DNA from: Mobiluncus massiliensis
GTDB lineage: Bacteria; Actinomycetota; Actinomycetes; Actinomycetales; Actinomycetaceae
Direction: 5' to 3'
NCBI RefSeq assembly: GCF_949769255.1
Contig: NZ_OX458329.1
Location: 1,922,001-1,986,000, forward strand
Length of the DNA stretch: 64,000 nt
Shown here piece by piece: positions 20,193-29,328 of the stretch. The notes under the pieces are model-generated. The model saw only the letters and a program-made list of their open reading frames with translations, was not told the origin of the DNA and did no database searches. Made by a program: the position numbers and the translations under genes. Numbering within the stretch: position 1 is the stretch's first letter; each line of letters begins with the position of its first letter.

Positions 20193-21118
20193 ACTTTCAC
20201 CTTCGCTAACTTGGACATCAGCCAGATTCCGGCGGCAATCATGGTTCCTCCCACCGCCGCCGCGATACGTCCCGTATCCGTATGCAGCAACTCGTCGATC
20301 GAAGAACCGGAGGCCGAGGCGATGGCGATGGGTGCCAGGATACCGATAGAAGCGACCATGTAGCCGGAGAACCTGGCCCCGGAAGTCGCGGTCAGGGCTT
20401 CTCGCGCCAACTCTTTGCGGTCCTCCAATGTGGCAGCAATATCGGTCAGCGCGGAAACCAGCTTGCCCCCGACTCTCGATTGAATCACCACGGTTTGAAT
20501 CAGAACCGACACCTCCCGTGAGGGGTTGCGGTCGCGCAGTTCCGTCAAGGCTTGCTGCAGGGTCACGCCCATTTCTAAAGAATGCACAGCTTGGGCAAAC
20601 TCCTCGGAAGCCGGCTTAGACATTTCGGTGGAAACCATCTGCATCCCCCGCTGAATGGACAACCCCGAAGACGTCGCATTCGCGAGGATCCGTGCCACCT
20701 GCGGAAGCTGGCCGATGAGGCGAGCCAGGCGTTTCTCGTGCTGATTGGACAGCCATGCCTTGAACCCGAAAGGAATCAGGAACAGAACCACCGCCCCGGC
20801 CACCATTCCGGCCAGATGAAACGCCAGGTAAGACGCCAGTAATGTGACTGCCACCAGGGCGAGGACGACACTGAGCGCCGAGAGGCTGATGGTGGTGGCG
20901 CGAAGGTAAACCCCCAGTCGCATCCCCGGGCGGGACGCCGCAAAACCTTTTTCCAGTCGAGTCCACAGGCCGTTGCGGGTTACCCCTTTGTCGGCATTCA
21001 GCAGGTCGGTGAGTTCCGCGTTGCGCAGACGGTAGTTGCGCCAGTAGGTCAGTGTTAGTGTCAACAGGATGCAAAAACACAGCGCGACCAGCTCAACTAG
21101 CGAAGAACTCGACATCAC
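20189..21118 (-). CDS. tadB: Tad pilus inner-membrane platform protein TadB
   Basis: A 309-residue type II secretion F-domain protein with one N-terminal helix, a pair of central helices (about 80-115) and two near the C-terminus. The conserved part includes LPQVARILANATSSGLSI, LEMGVTLQQAL and VGGKLVSALTDIA. Its ATG overlaps the tadA stop (ATGA). It pairs with TadC. Confidence 0.94.
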   Translation of the reverse strand: MMSSSSLVELVALCFCILLTLTLTYWRNYRLRNAELTDLLNADKGVTRNGLWTRLEKGFAASRPGMRLGVYLRATTISLSALSVVLALVAVTLLASYLAFHLAGMVAGAVVLFLIPFGFKAWLSNQHEKRLARLIGQLPQVARILANATSSGLSIQRGMQMVSTEMSKPASEEFAQAVHSLEMGVTLQQALTELRDRNPSREVSVLIQTVVIQSRVGGKLVSALTDIAATLEDRKELAREALTATSGARFSGYMVASIGILAPIAIASASGSSIDELLHTDTGRIAAAVGGTMIAAGIWLMSKLAKVKV

Positions 21119-22413
21119 TTTTTCCTCCGCAAGAACTCGGTGGGGACGCTGAGGCCTTTGACACGGATGGCCTCCACGTAGCTTTCCGGGAGCGGGAAAT
21201 ATTCAAAGTGACCCGGTTCATCACCCACCGGATCGGCGTCATAGACGTATTTGGCGATGGTCGAAACCTGATAGTTTTCCCGGTGTTTTGACAGCAGGGC
21301 GGAAATCTCGGCGACGTGACGGTAGCCCTGTACCGAGCGCGTCAACTGCACAATGATGTTCAGAGCCGTATTAATTTGGTCCCGCAAGGTGTCAACCGGC
21401 AACTCCAGCTCGCTCATCGAGGCCAAAGTTTCCAGACGCACCAACGCATCCTCCGCACTGTTGGCATGCACGGTGGTCAGGGAGCCTTCGTGTCCCGTGT
21501 TCATCGCCTGGAGCATATCCATCGCCTCGGCACCACGAACCTCACCTACGACAATTCGGTCGGGGCGCATCCGCAGGGCGTTTTTCACCAGGTCACGAAT
21601 GGTGACTTCACCTTCCCCCTCGATGTTGGCGGGGCGGGACTCCAGCCGCACCACGTGAGCCTGCTGGAGGGACAGTTCCGCATCGTCCTCAATGGTGATG
21701 ATACGTTCGGTTTCGGGAATAGCCCCGGACAAGGCGTTGAGGAAGGTGGTTTTTCCCGTGCCGGTACCGCCGGACACCAGCACCGACAGGCGGGCTTCGA
21801 CCAGCACCTTCAACAGTTCCATGATGGGCTTATTGATGGATTTTTTCGTCACCAAGTCCGGCAGTCGGAAGGGCCGGGGGAAACGCCGAATAGTCACCGT
21901 AGGTCCGTCCAAAGCCAGAGGGGGAATGATGATGTTGACACGTTCCCCACCTTCCAACCGGGCGTCGACCATTGGGGAAGATTCGTCGATACGACGGTTC
22001 ACCGAAGACACAATCCGATCGATGACCTGGTATAACTGGTCTTCGTTGCGGAACACAGAAGGGGCGCGTTCCAGACGTCCCCGGCGTTCCACAAACACGT
22101 CGTTGATTCCGTTGACCATGATTTCGGTAATGCTTCCATCAGCCAGCAGGGGCTCCAACACCCCCAAACCCACCGCTTCATCGATGATGCGCCGAATCAG
22201 GCTGGCACGTTCCCGACTGGAAATAACCGGACCCTCAGCCGTTATCAAACGTAGCAGGACTTTCTCAAGGCGGGCTCGACGCTTGGAGTTATCTAGCTTA
22301 AAAATCGTCTCCAAATCGATTTCTTCCAGCAGGCGCTGGCGAAAATGCTCCGCGAGCTGGGCGTCACGATCGAGACGCTTTTCATCACTGAAAACACGAG
22401 TTGTCAGGGGCAT
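21115..22413 (-). CDS. tadA: Tad pilus secretion ATPase TadA/CpaF
   Basis: About 432 residues from the ATG at 22413; an upstream extension of 54 codons overlaps the TadE-like gene and has no homology. A hexameric ATPase that powers Flp pilus assembly. Walker A is [15 protein letters not shown], Walker B region [15 protein letters not shown], and the His box TTVHANS are intact, along with the N-terminal domain ([19 protein letters not shown]). It starts three bases after the TadE-like stop and is coupled to tadB at the other end. Confidence 0.96.
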   Translation of the reverse strand: MPLTTRVFSDEKRLDRDAQLAEHFRQRLLEEIDLETIFKLDNSKRRARLEKVLLRLITAEGPVISSRERASLIRRIIDEAVGLGVLEPLLADGSITEIMVNGINDVFVERRGRLERAPSVFRNEDQLYQVIDRIVSSVNRRIDESSPMVDARLEGGERVNIIIPPLALDGPTVTIRRFPRPFRLPDLVTKKSINKPIMELLKVLVEARLSVLVSGGTGTGKTTFLNALSGAIPETERIITIEDDAELSLQQAHVVRLESRPANIEGEGEVTIRDLVKNALRMRPDRIVVGEVRGAEAMDMLQAMNTGHEGSLTTVHANSAEDALVRLETLASMSELELPVDTLRDQINTALNIIVQLTRSVQGYRHVAEISALLSKHRENYQVSTIAKYVYDADPVGDEPGHFEYFPLPESYVEAIRVKGLSVPTEFLRRKK

Positions 22414-22415
22414 AG

Positions 22416-22793
22416 TTACCGTGGTTCTTTCGGGAAAATAGCTCGCTGGGTGATTTGGGTGTGGGCAAAAGTCAGGCTCGGCAACCCCACCGGCACCGAT
22501 GTCGTGACTTCCGCGCAGGTGCCCAGACATCCCGGCACGGAACCTCCGGTAGACAGGTTCACGATACGCAACCAATCCGGTGTGGATTCTTGGGCTGCCA
22601 CGCTGGCGGACCGGCCGAGCATCTGCGCCCGGGCAGCGTCACGGGCAGCCTGCTGCGTGGCACCCACTGCGGAACCGATGTAGAGGCCTTCCGCCAACAG
22701 TGCGGTAAAGAAAATCACCACAATCGAAATGCCCACCAGCTCGACCGAGTTGGAGCCCCGTTCGTTTTTCATCCACTGCATCAGGGCATTCAT
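22416..22793 (-). CDS. TadE-like pseudopilin (second)
   Basis: A 125-residue protein. A short basic N-terminus leads to ERGSNSVELVGISIVVIFF, a TadE-type leader/helix with Glu at the expected place. The external part has AARDAARAQML, typical of TadE, and two cysteines (VPGCLGTCAE). The ATG overlaps the stop of the other TadE-like gene (ATGA at 22790-22793). Such proteins are processed by the prepilin peptidase and needed for pilus assembly. Confidence 0.88.
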   Translation of the reverse strand: MNALMQWMKNERGSNSVELVGISIVVIFFTALLAEGLYIGSAVGATQQAARDAARAQMLGRSASVAAQESTPDWLRIVNLSTGGSVPGCLGTCAEVTTSVPVGLPSLTFAHTQITQRAIFPKEPR

Positions 22794-23161
22794 AGCGTGT
22801 CCTCCCCTACAACCTGGGCCGTGTAGCTCACGTCATCCAACAAGTTCGCGGCCGGGCCCGGGGTCCGCAGAGACACCGTCACCGTGTCCGAACCCCACGA
22901 GGCTCGCGGAGCAGCGTCCCAAAAGCTCGGCACCCACTGGTCAATTTTTGCGTTGACCTGGGCCACGCTGGCGCCGCGGGCATGCATCCGGGCGCCTTCT
23001 TCGGCGGCGGTATAAGCAATGTAGTGGGAAACTCCCCAGAGCAACATTTGTGCACACACCACCAGCAGTCCCAACAGGACCACGATGGCCATCGTGCCTT
23101 CCACGGTCGCTTGACCGTTTTCTTTCACTAGTTTTCTTTCCACAATCTCCCCCTTAATCAT
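22790..23161 (-). CDS. TadE-like pseudopilin (first)
   Basis: A 123-residue protein with a leader ENGQATVEGTMAIVVLLG (Gly/Gln cleavage, Glu at +5), a hydrophobic helix, and AAEEGARMHARGAS afterwards, a typical TadE pattern. It overlaps the TadZ-like gene upstream and the second TadE-like gene downstream by ATGA, so the three are translationally linked. It differs from its neighbour enough to suggest distinct roles. Confidence 0.88.
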   Translation of the reverse strand: MIKGEIVERKLVKENGQATVEGTMAIVVLLGLLVVCAQMLLWGVSHYIAYTAAEEGARMHARGASVAQVNAKIDQWVPSFWDAAPRASWGSDTVTVSLRTPGPAANLLDDVSYTAQVVGEDTL

Positions 23162-24438
23162 TGTTTTTTCTCTTTTTCTTTCGTGCCAAATTTCTTTAAA
23201 GCCCGCCTCCCGTGGCTTTTATTCGCCCCATCTTCCTTGACTTCCTGAGAATTCTTCGCGAGCTTCGTTTGCTTGCGTCGTTCCCTCCGGGAGCTCAGCT
23301 CGGTGAGAATTCGTTGGGATTCCCACATTCCGCGATAGATTGAGTCCCATCCGCTGGTTTTGGCTTCCAACAGGTTCGAGGTATTGAGGTAACTCTCAAT
23401 GTTGCCCGACTCGTTGGTGACAGAAACCGTATTCAGGCCGGTCATTTTGCTACCCAGTTCGGGCTGGATTTCCGCCTTCTTAGTAGCCCGGTTGAACAGC
23501 AGCCGGGGAGCCGCCGACCCCAAACTCAACTCCAGACGCTCAAAATCGTTGAGTGTATTGCGCACATTCCTCACCGCCGCCAGCTCCGGGCTGGTCACGA
23601 GGGTGACTTCATCAGCGGTTTCGATAGCTACCGCGACCAAATCCCACAGCCGGGAGCCGCAATCCACCACCACCAGGTCATAGTTGAAACGCAGCGCAGA
23701 GAGAATCAGCTGTAAGTCACGTTCGTCAATGTTTTCGACTTGTTCGACATCCTTGGGAGCGGCAATAAGGTCAATGCCACATTCCAGTTTGTGCGCCACT
23801 TCGGCAATGCTCCGTCCGGACAATTCTTCCGAAATTTCCGCCAAATCAACGATGCTACGCCGAGGCAGAGCCGCGCAGTAAGCCGCCAAATCGCCCTTGT
23901 ACAAATCCAAATCCACCAGGCAAGTGCGGACGTGGGCGGCCCAAAACCGAGCGAACAACGTGGCGTGCAAACTGGTTCCCACCCCGCCTTTGGCTCCAAA
24001 GAACACTTCCAAATGTCCTGCCGTCTCGGTTTTCATCTCGGTGGGTTCCAGGCGCCGATTGAGGGTGTTAAGCCGACTGATGACCCGCTCCAGTTTGGCT
24101 ACATATTCCTCCAAGCTGGGGTTGGCCGAGACGACTTCCGACAACCCCGCGGTCATTGCATCGTTGACCGTGATGGATTCTTGGTCATCCGTAATCAACA
24201 CCACCGGGGAAAGCGCGTCCTCGTGGTGGACTTCCTTGACGCCTTCGATCCAGGTGAAGCCTTCCAATCGGGTGGAAACGAGTACGACCTTTACGCTGGG
24301 GTCGCGTTTACGTAACCGGCGATAGTCGCCCAGAGTCGTGCTGTAGCTCACCTCTGCAAACAATCCGGTTTCCACCAAAGTGGCCTGAATCTGGGTAATT
24401 TCCTCTAAATCTGAGCTGATAATGTGAGCGTCGCTCAT
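23158..24438 (-). CDS. TadZ/CpaE-like ATPase for pilus localisation
   Basis: A 426-residue protein. The N-terminal part (about 1-130) has a receiver-like fold without the usual phosphorylation signature (VVLVSTRLEG), as in TadZ. From about 140 it is a MinD/ParA ATPase: deviant Walker A FFGAKGGVGTS, then LVDLDLYKGDLAAY and VVDCGSRLWD. TadZ-type proteins place the pilus machine at a pole. The tail (about 385-426) is Lys/Arg-rich. It overlaps the cpaB stop (ATGA). Confidence 0.9.
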   Translation of the reverse strand: MSDAHIISSDLEEITQIQATLVETGLFAEVSYSTTLGDYRRLRKRDPSVKVVLVSTRLEGFTWIEGVKEVHHEDALSPVVLITDDQESITVNDAMTAGLSEVVSANPSLEEYVAKLERVISRLNTLNRRLEPTEMKTETAGHLEVFFGAKGGVGTSLHATLFARFWAAHVRTCLVDLDLYKGDLAAYCAALPRRSIVDLAEISEELSGRSIAEVAHKLECGIDLIAAPKDVEQVENIDERDLQLILSALRFNYDLVVVDCGSRLWDLVAVAIETADEVTLVTSPELAAVRNVRNTLNDFERLELSLGSAAPRLLFNRATKKAEIQPELGSKMTGLNTVSVTNESGNIESYLNTSNLLEAKTSGWDSIYRGMWESQRILTELSSRRERRKQTKLAKNSQEVKEDGANKSHGRRALKKFGTKEKEKKQ

Positions 24439-25172
24439 TTTCCTTCTCCTGACTGCGCAGGAGCAGGCCCCCCAGAGGGCTTTCCAGCAGCGTTAGGGAA
24501 CTGCAGCGGATTGGATTGGCCTTGGTCGCCGCGGCCGCGCAACGCTAACCGGACTTCTTCACCGAAACTTTCCGCATAAGCCAGAGCCAAAGACTGGTCC
24601 ACGGGAAGAGCGAACGTCACCGGGACTTTATCGTTTTTTGCGAAGCCTTGCTCGTCTTCTTTCTTTACCGTGGTGGGTACTCCCACCTCAACTACCAGCG
24701 CGTTTTCGACCCAAACTTTGGATTGGCGGTTTACCCCGTTCTGTTCTTGAGTGGTGGCGATGATGTCCACCCGGTCTCCGGAGCGGATCTTGCCGGCCAC
24801 ACCGGTTTCCGCGTCCACCATCATGGCGATTTCGCGGTAATCCGGTTCAACTGTGGGGGCTTTGATGACCATGCCCTCCTGCAGGGTGGTTCCTTTCGTG
24901 TAGTCTCCGGAGGCAACCATGCCCTGTACTTGGCTTTTACTCAGCAGGGTACTGGCAGAAATCCATTTCTTTGGGCGTTTTTCGATTTTCACATCCCCCG
25001 GGGTGATAGGCGCCAGTTCTTTGATGTCTTTCGCCAGCACCACCACGTCCACTTCCGGCCCCACTCGGGAATCAATTTCTTTGACATACAGAAAAATAGA
25101 CACGAAAAGCGCGATGGCCGCCACAATGGTGGCCAACAGCAGGATGACACCGCGTCTTTGTCTGGAATTCAT
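24435..25172 (-). CDS. CpaB/RcpC-like pilus assembly protein
   Basis: A 245-residue protein with one N-terminal membrane helix and an external SAF domain (VVVLAKDIKELAPITPGDV), followed by the RcpC/CpaB segment MMVDAETGVAGKIRSGDRVD. The C-terminus is Gly/Pro/Gln-rich. In Tad systems of diderms it works with the secretin; here, in a monoderm, it presumably acts at the wall. It is coupled at both ends by ATGA overlaps. Confidence 0.88.
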   Translation of the reverse strand: MNSRQRRGVILLLATIVAAIALFVSIFLYVKEIDSRVGPEVDVVVLAKDIKELAPITPGDVKIEKRPKKWISASTLLSKSQVQGMVASGDYTKGTTLQEGMVIKAPTVEPDYREIAMMVDAETGVAGKIRSGDRVDIIATTQEQNGVNRQSKVWVENALVVEVGVPTTVKKEDEQGFAKNDKVPVTFALPVDQSLALAYAESFGEEVRLALRGRGDQGQSNPLQFPNAAGKPSGGPAPAQSGEGK

Positions 25173-25969
25173 AAAGCCTCCAAGCTTTGCTTCGTCTCAT
25201 CGGGTTCAGGGCTGGATTCACCGGCAAATCCGCAGTTCACACAGATGTTGCCCACCACATATTGTTCGCAACGCTGGCAAGTACGGGGTTTGATGTTGTC
25301 TTTGAGGGCCTTGCGGATGGTGTCAACCGATTCGTTGGTCCAGCTGGCTTCCACCCAGTGTTTGCCTTGGCGTTGTCCCCAAGCGGAATCCTTCGGTACG
25401 GCTTGTAAGGTGAAGTGGGTGTGTGCGGGGGACATTTCTAAGGGAGAGCCACCGTCCGGATTCCAGGTTCGCGCTTCTATGCTGATTCCGTCGGGGTGGG
25501 CGCTCCACTTGGCGGCAGTGATTTTTTCCACGCTCCCCGCATTCACGTCTGCTTCGAAAACGCTGCTTTTCGCCAGGGATTGCAGCATCTGCGACAGTGA
25601 GGGTCGAGGCTGGTTCAGGGATAAAACCGAACTCAACAGGAAACGGGTCTCGATAAATGGGTCAATTACGTCAACTATTGCTTGCCCTAAACCGTGAAAA
25701 CGCGGCTCCACAAGTGAGTTAATCAGGTACATGGTCAGGGCGCGCCGCGTGGTGGGGCCGGTGAGGACCACAATCTCAAAAGGAACCTGCAGGACGGTGC
25801 GCACCCAGGTGGCTTGCCGGGCAGCTTTGACATCAGGAACAAAAACGCTGCAAGGTTGCGGGTTTTGCGGTAAGACTTCGAGGTTGTCGAACAGTTCCAC
25901 CAGGCTATCGGTGTGTCGCACCCCCAGGGAAGGATTTTCGTTCCCCCAAGTCTCCAACACCTGCAGCAT
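25169..25969 (-). CDS. Zinc-ribbon protein heading the Tad operon
   Basis: About 266 residues from the ATG at 25969, chosen for GGTGAGG eight bases upstream; the open frame could add 21 residues from a TTG. Most of the protein is an unrecognised cytoplasmic alpha/beta domain without a signal or membrane helix. The C-terminus has a four-cysteine zinc ribbon (CQRCEQYVVGNICVNC). It is the first gene of the minus-strand Tad cluster and overlaps cpaB by ATGA, so it is expected to act in pilus biogenesis or its control. A role in nucleotide or protein binding cannot be told apart. Confidence 0.8.
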   Translation of the reverse strand: MLQVLETWGNENPSLGVRHTDSLVELFDNLEVLPQNPQPCSVFVPDVKAARQATWVRTVLQVPFEIVVLTGPTTRRALTMYLINSLVEPRFHGLGQAIVDVIDPFIETRFLLSSVLSLNQPRPSLSQMLQSLAKSSVFEADVNAGSVEKITAAKWSAHPDGISIEARTWNPDGGSPLEMSPAHTHFTLQAVPKDSAWGQRQGKHWVEASWTNESVDTIRKALKDNIKPRTCQRCEQYVVGNICVNCGFAGESSPEPDETKQSLEAL

Positions 25970-26199
25970 CGTCTCGACCTCACCCTTACCGAACTCCGTC
26001 ACCGTTTCCGGCGCACCTGCAACAGGGCACAACGTAGCAAGCTTCCGAAAATTTTTTGACAGCTACAGGTTAAAGAAAAGTAAGCAATATCAGACGAACC
26101 TTAAAACACGAGGTCAAATGCCTATTCGCGAGAAGGATTTGTTTCGAAGGGTGAACACTGGCGGAGCCAGAGCACCAACCCCAAACCGGGAAAATAAAC

Positions 26200-26284
26200 G
26201 TTCCCCGCGCACCCGACAGGGAGCCCTTATCCTTGCTGTCTTCCGACCCTGGGGAGGTTCAGACTATGTCGTCACGCGGGGAAC
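26200..26284 (-). ncRNA. ffs: Signal recognition particle RNA (4.5S type)
   Basis: The minus strand reads a closed hairpin of about 85 bases: the end arms GTTCCCCGCG and CGCGGGGAAC pair perfectly. The tip has the diagnostic SRP domain IV: CAGG, stem GTC, GGAA tetraloop, stem GAC, then AGCA (CAGGGTCGGAAGACAGCA), preceded by TGAACC and followed by CGGGTG as in actinobacterial SRP RNAs. A T-rich stretch (GTTTATTTTCCC) follows the 3' arm as a terminator. It pairs with Ffh to target membrane proteins. Exact ends may differ by some bases. Confidence 0.92.
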
Positions 26285-26290
26285 GAGACT

Positions 26291-26296
26291 ATTCTA
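26291..26296 (-). promoter_or_regulatory. Putative -10 box for the SRP RNA
   Basis: On the minus strand TAGAAT stands about seven bases before the first base of the SRP hairpin. It overlaps the stop codon of the gene at 26294-27106. No good -35 box is seen, so the call is modest. Confidence 0.45.
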
Positions 26297-27106
26297 CTTG
26301 GCGGCCGCCAGAATTAGGAATTCTCCAGCCACGACCATTCCGGGGCGGGGACGTCCCGCAATGTCGCCTTCAGCCACGCACACGCTGAGGGGGAATCCCG
26401 CCGCAACCTCCAAAACCCAGAAGTTTTCCCCTGTCAGGGTGTTGGAATGCATCTCGGCGGCGGTGATTTTCGCAGCCAGCACGGCTCCGGCGTGTGCACC
26501 CTGCTTTTGCAGGACGGAAACAGCTCCGGTCGAGATAAAGGTCGGCAGGGTTTCTTCCGGGGCGCGTTGCGGTCCGTCCAGAGCCGCGCCGAAAATTTTG
26601 GCGGTCTGGCTCGCCGCGTAACTTGCCACGTTTTCATACAGTTCGACCCGCTGCGCGAGGGCAGAAATCCCCAGTTTCCCGGCGTCGGCACGTCCGGGCT
26701 CGTGCCCCAGCCCGCCCCGCATCGCCACGCAAGCCTTACCTACGGAACGCTCCGTCCCCCCTTGTGCGTCAACTATGTCAACCAAGGCAAAACGGTCTGC
26801 CATCTCGACCCAGCGCGCATCCACGGCGGCGCTAGCGTTGAAATCCTGGTGGATATCCGCAATCTTTTCCGCAACCACGTCAAACACGGCAACCGCGCCG
26901 GAACGGTCCACGTACTGGAAAGTCCCGTTTTCCATATCCCCCACCACCGGGGTGCATTGGTCAGCCGCCTGGGCCAAAATTTCGTCGGCTCGTTGCTCGG
27001 TGGTCATCTCAAAGCCCACAGCCCGCCAGGTCGGTCCGATGGTAAAGACTTTCGTGCCGCCCTCACCGTTGGACAGGCCCAAAGCGTTTTCACTCGCCAC
27101 ACTCAT
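26294..27106 (-). CDS. Conserved-looking protein of unknown function
   Basis: A 270-residue protein with no signal peptide or membrane helix. The ATG has GAGGAG six bases upstream. Sequence features are an Ala/Glu/Val-rich composition, a segment YENVASYAASQTAKIFGAAL, and a final FPLSVCVAEGDIAGRPRPG. I do not recognise a family and see no catalytic signature. It is monocistronic or shares a transcript with the SRP RNA just downstream; the gene at 27343 diverges from it. Confidence 0.75.
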   Translation of the reverse strand: MSVASENALGLSNGEGGTKVFTIGPTWRAVGFEMTTEQRADEILAQAADQCTPVVGDMENGTFQYVDRSGAVAVFDVVAEKIADIHQDFNASAAVDARWVEMADRFALVDIVDAQGGTERSVGKACVAMRGGLGHEPGRADAGKLGISALAQRVELYENVASYAASQTAKIFGAALDGPQRAPEETLPTFISTGAVSVLQKQGAHAGAVLAAKITAAEMHSNTLTGENFWVLEVAAGFPLSVCVAEGDIAGRPRPGMVVAGEFLILAAAK

Positions 27107-27342
27107 GGTTCGCTCCTCATCAGCTGTTCACGGTTTTCCCCGGTTTGCCCTCGGGATTCTCTAGATTTCAAGTCTAAACCACAAGCGGGGGCGAAGCCGG
27201 TAAATCCACACTGATTTTCAAGCTATAATAAGCCTTGGTCGTGCAGTGTCGGACGTTCCACTTTCGGCGCGGATTTACCGCCCGCTCAACGATTTCCTGT
27301 GACACTGCTGAGGGACCGCAACAGATTAAGGAAGTTATAACT

Positions 27343-28809
27343 ATGGCAAGAGTTGTCGTCTTGGGTGCGGGTATTTCCGGTCATACCGCCGCTATGCATC
27401 TGCGTCGCAAGTTGTCGCGGCGCAATCATGAAGTCGTGGTCATTTCCCCGCGCGCCAACTGGAACTGGGTTCCCTCCAACATTTGGGTGGGTACCGGAAA
27501 GATGCAGAAGAAGGAAGTGGTGTTCCCCCTCGCCCCGCTCTATAAGCGCAAGGGGGTCATTTTTCATCAGGCGGCCGCGAAAGTTATCTATCCCGAGGGT
27601 CGCGGCGATGATGCGCAGCCCCAGGTCGAGATTGAGTTCACGGGAGGCAAAAACCAAGGTCGGCGGGCTTTGGTGCATTATGACTACCTCATCAACGCGA
27701 CCGGCCCGAAGCTGAACTTTGCCGCTACGCCGGGCTTGGGTCCGGATTGTGGCAACACGTATTCGGTTTGCACTCCTGACCACGCCGAACAGGCCGGGGT
27801 CGAGTTTCAGAAAATCGTCCAAGAGATTAAAGAGACCGGGACGCCCAAGCGGTTCGTGATTGGAACCGGCAACGGCGGGTGTACCTGCCAGGGCGCCGCT
27901 TTTGAGTACTGTTTCAACACTGAATATGACCTGCGTCAGGCGGGGATTCGGGACCTGACTGAGGTCGTTTACCTCACCAATGAGGAAAAGCTCGGCGACT
28001 TTGGGATGGCCGGCATGCGGTTCAAGGACAACGGCTACTCTACCGACTCCCAGTTGTGGACGGAATCGCTGTTTCGGGAACGCGGGGTGAAAGCCATCAC
28101 CGGCGCGGGGGTTCGCGAAGTGCGCCCACACGCTCTGACTTACGAGGATTATGACGGCAATATGCACGAGTTGTCCTTTGATTTCGCCATGCTGCTCCCG
28201 CCGTTTACCGGGGTCGGGCTGGAGGCCAAGAAACCTGACGGGACGTTGATTCCCGAAATGTTCAACCCGGCTGGGTTCATGAAGGTGGACGCGGACTATT
28301 CAAAGAAAAGCTCCGCGCAGTGGTCCCACGAGGATTGGCCCAGGACTTACCAGTCCCCGCTGTATAAAAACATTTTTGCCGCAGGGATTGCCTTTGCGCC
28401 CCCACACGGGATTTCGAAACCGCACCAGACTCCCAACGGCACCAACATTACCCCGGCGCCGCCTCGTACCGGGATGCCGTCAGGCTCGATTGGCAAGGAA
28501 GTTGCCATGAGCATAGTTGACCTCATTAACCAAGGCCCCGAGGCGAAACTGCACGAAGCTTCGATGGCGGTGTTGGGGGCGGCTTGCGTAGCCTCGACCG
28601 GCACCGGTATTAAGAAAGGCTCCGCGGCCGCGATGGTGATGTTCCCCATCGTGCCCAACTATGACAAGTACCCGGATAACGCCGGGCGCCACCCCAAGCT
28701 GAGTTTCGGACGCATCGGCCTGTTCGGGCATTGGACCAAGTTCCTGCTCCACGTGGGCTTTATCTATAAAGCGAAGTGGAAGCCGTTTTGGTGGATTATC
28801 CCCGAGTAA
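27343..28809 (+). CDS. Sulfide:quinone oxidoreductase-like flavoprotein
   Basis: A 488-residue FAD-dependent oxidoreductase. The N-terminal dinucleotide site is VVLGAGISGHTAA. The region after RANWNWVPSNIWVGTG and the cysteine cluster GNGGCTCQGAAFEYC match the SQR/NADH-dehydrogenase-II family, in which cysteines near the flavin take up sulfide sulfur. The C-terminal part is amphipathic rather than membrane-spanning. SQR-type enzymes pass electrons from sulfide to quinone. It is somewhat longer than the classical enzymes. The ATG is preceded by AAGGAAG. A 65-codon gene follows at once. Substrate is inferred from family only. Confidence 0.82.
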   Translation: MARVVVLGAGISGHTAAMHLRRKLSRRNHEVVVISPRANWNWVPSNIWVGTGKMQKKEVVFPLAPLYKRKGVIFHQAAAKVIYPEGRGDDAQPQVEIEFTGGKNQGRRALVHYDYLINATGPKLNFAATPGLGPDCGNTYSVCTPDHAEQAGVEFQKIVQEIKETGTPKRFVIGTGNGGCTCQGAAFEYCFNTEYDLRQAGIRDLTEVVYLTNEEKLGDFGMAGMRFKDNGYSTDSQLWTESLFRERGVKAITGAGVREVRPHALTYEDYDGNMHELSFDFAMLLPPFTGVGLEAKKPDGTLIPEMFNPAGFMKVDADYSKKSSAQWSHEDWPRTYQSPLYKNIFAAGIAFAPPHGISKPHQTPNGTNITPAPPRTGMPSGSIGKEVAMSIVDLINQGPEAKLHEASMAVLGAACVASTGTGIKKGSAAAMVMFPIVPNYDKYPDNAGRHPKLSFGRIGLFGHWTKFLLHVGFIYKAKWKPFWWIIPE

Positions 28810-28839
28810 ACCCCAACCCACGTAGAGAGGATTTGCATC

Positions 28840-29037
28840 ATGACTGACTTTAGCGCGTCTCCCACGATTGAGGAGCTGAGCCCGGCCACCGCCGAACGGA
28901 TTGCGGCGGCCCCGAACCCTTCCGCGGCGACTTTGCGTCACCGCCAAAACCCGTTCCTCCAGCTGTTTTCCTTTGTGAGCTTTAACTGGCGGATTTTGCG
29001 CCTGGTGACTATCGCCAAGTTCGGTTCAAAGAATTGA
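28840..29037 (+). CDS. Small protein paired with the SQR-like enzyme
   Basis: A 65-residue protein with AGAGAGGA eight bases before the ATG, 30 bases after the flavoprotein gene. The N-terminal half is hydrophilic and Ala/Pro-rich; the C-terminal half (FLQLFSFVSFNWRILRLVTIAKFG) is amphipathic with aromatic residues, so it may attach to the membrane or to the flavoprotein. I know no family. Confidence 0.7.
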   Translation: MTDFSASPTIEELSPATAERIAAAPNPSAATLRHRQNPFLQLFSFVSFNWRILRLVTIAKFGSKN

Positions 29038-29214
29038 GGTCGCCGGGCATTCGAAAGGCCGGGGCTTCGGCTGCAGTTGTGGGGTCCTCGGAGTCTCACA
29101 AGGCGTGGGTTCGGCATTGCGGTCGGGCACGGTGTTGTGCGTGGGCTCGTGTTGCCGTTCTCTGAGCTTTCCCTGAGTGCCGCCCAGTAGTTTCTCAGGT
29201 TAATTGGTGCTTTT

Positions 29215-29249
29215 TTCCTGAAATTCAGGAATTTATCCGCATTTGCGGA
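29215..29249. promoter_or_regulatory. Two adjacent inverted repeats, likely operator
   Basis: TTCCTGAA-A-TTCAGGAA at 29215-29231 and TCCGCA-TT-TGCGGA at 29236-29249 are both perfect. They lie about 120-150 bases before the small peptide gene at 29368 and just before a possible promoter (TTGCAT at 29270, TAGTCT at 29294, 18-base gap). A regulator-binding region is the simplest reading. The rest of the 29038-29214 stretch has no gene that I can see. Confidence 0.5.
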
Positions 29250-29328
29250 AAATTTCCTGTGCTATGTTCTTGCATTTTGAGCAAACGTTCAGCTAGTCTT
29301 AATGCTGTCACAAGGTGGCACCAAAAAT

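Noticed and set aside
26118-26621. Plus-strand frame starting MPIREKDLFRRVNTGG
   Set aside because: It runs through the SRP RNA and antisense to the gene at 26294-27106, with no supporting ribosome site or homology.
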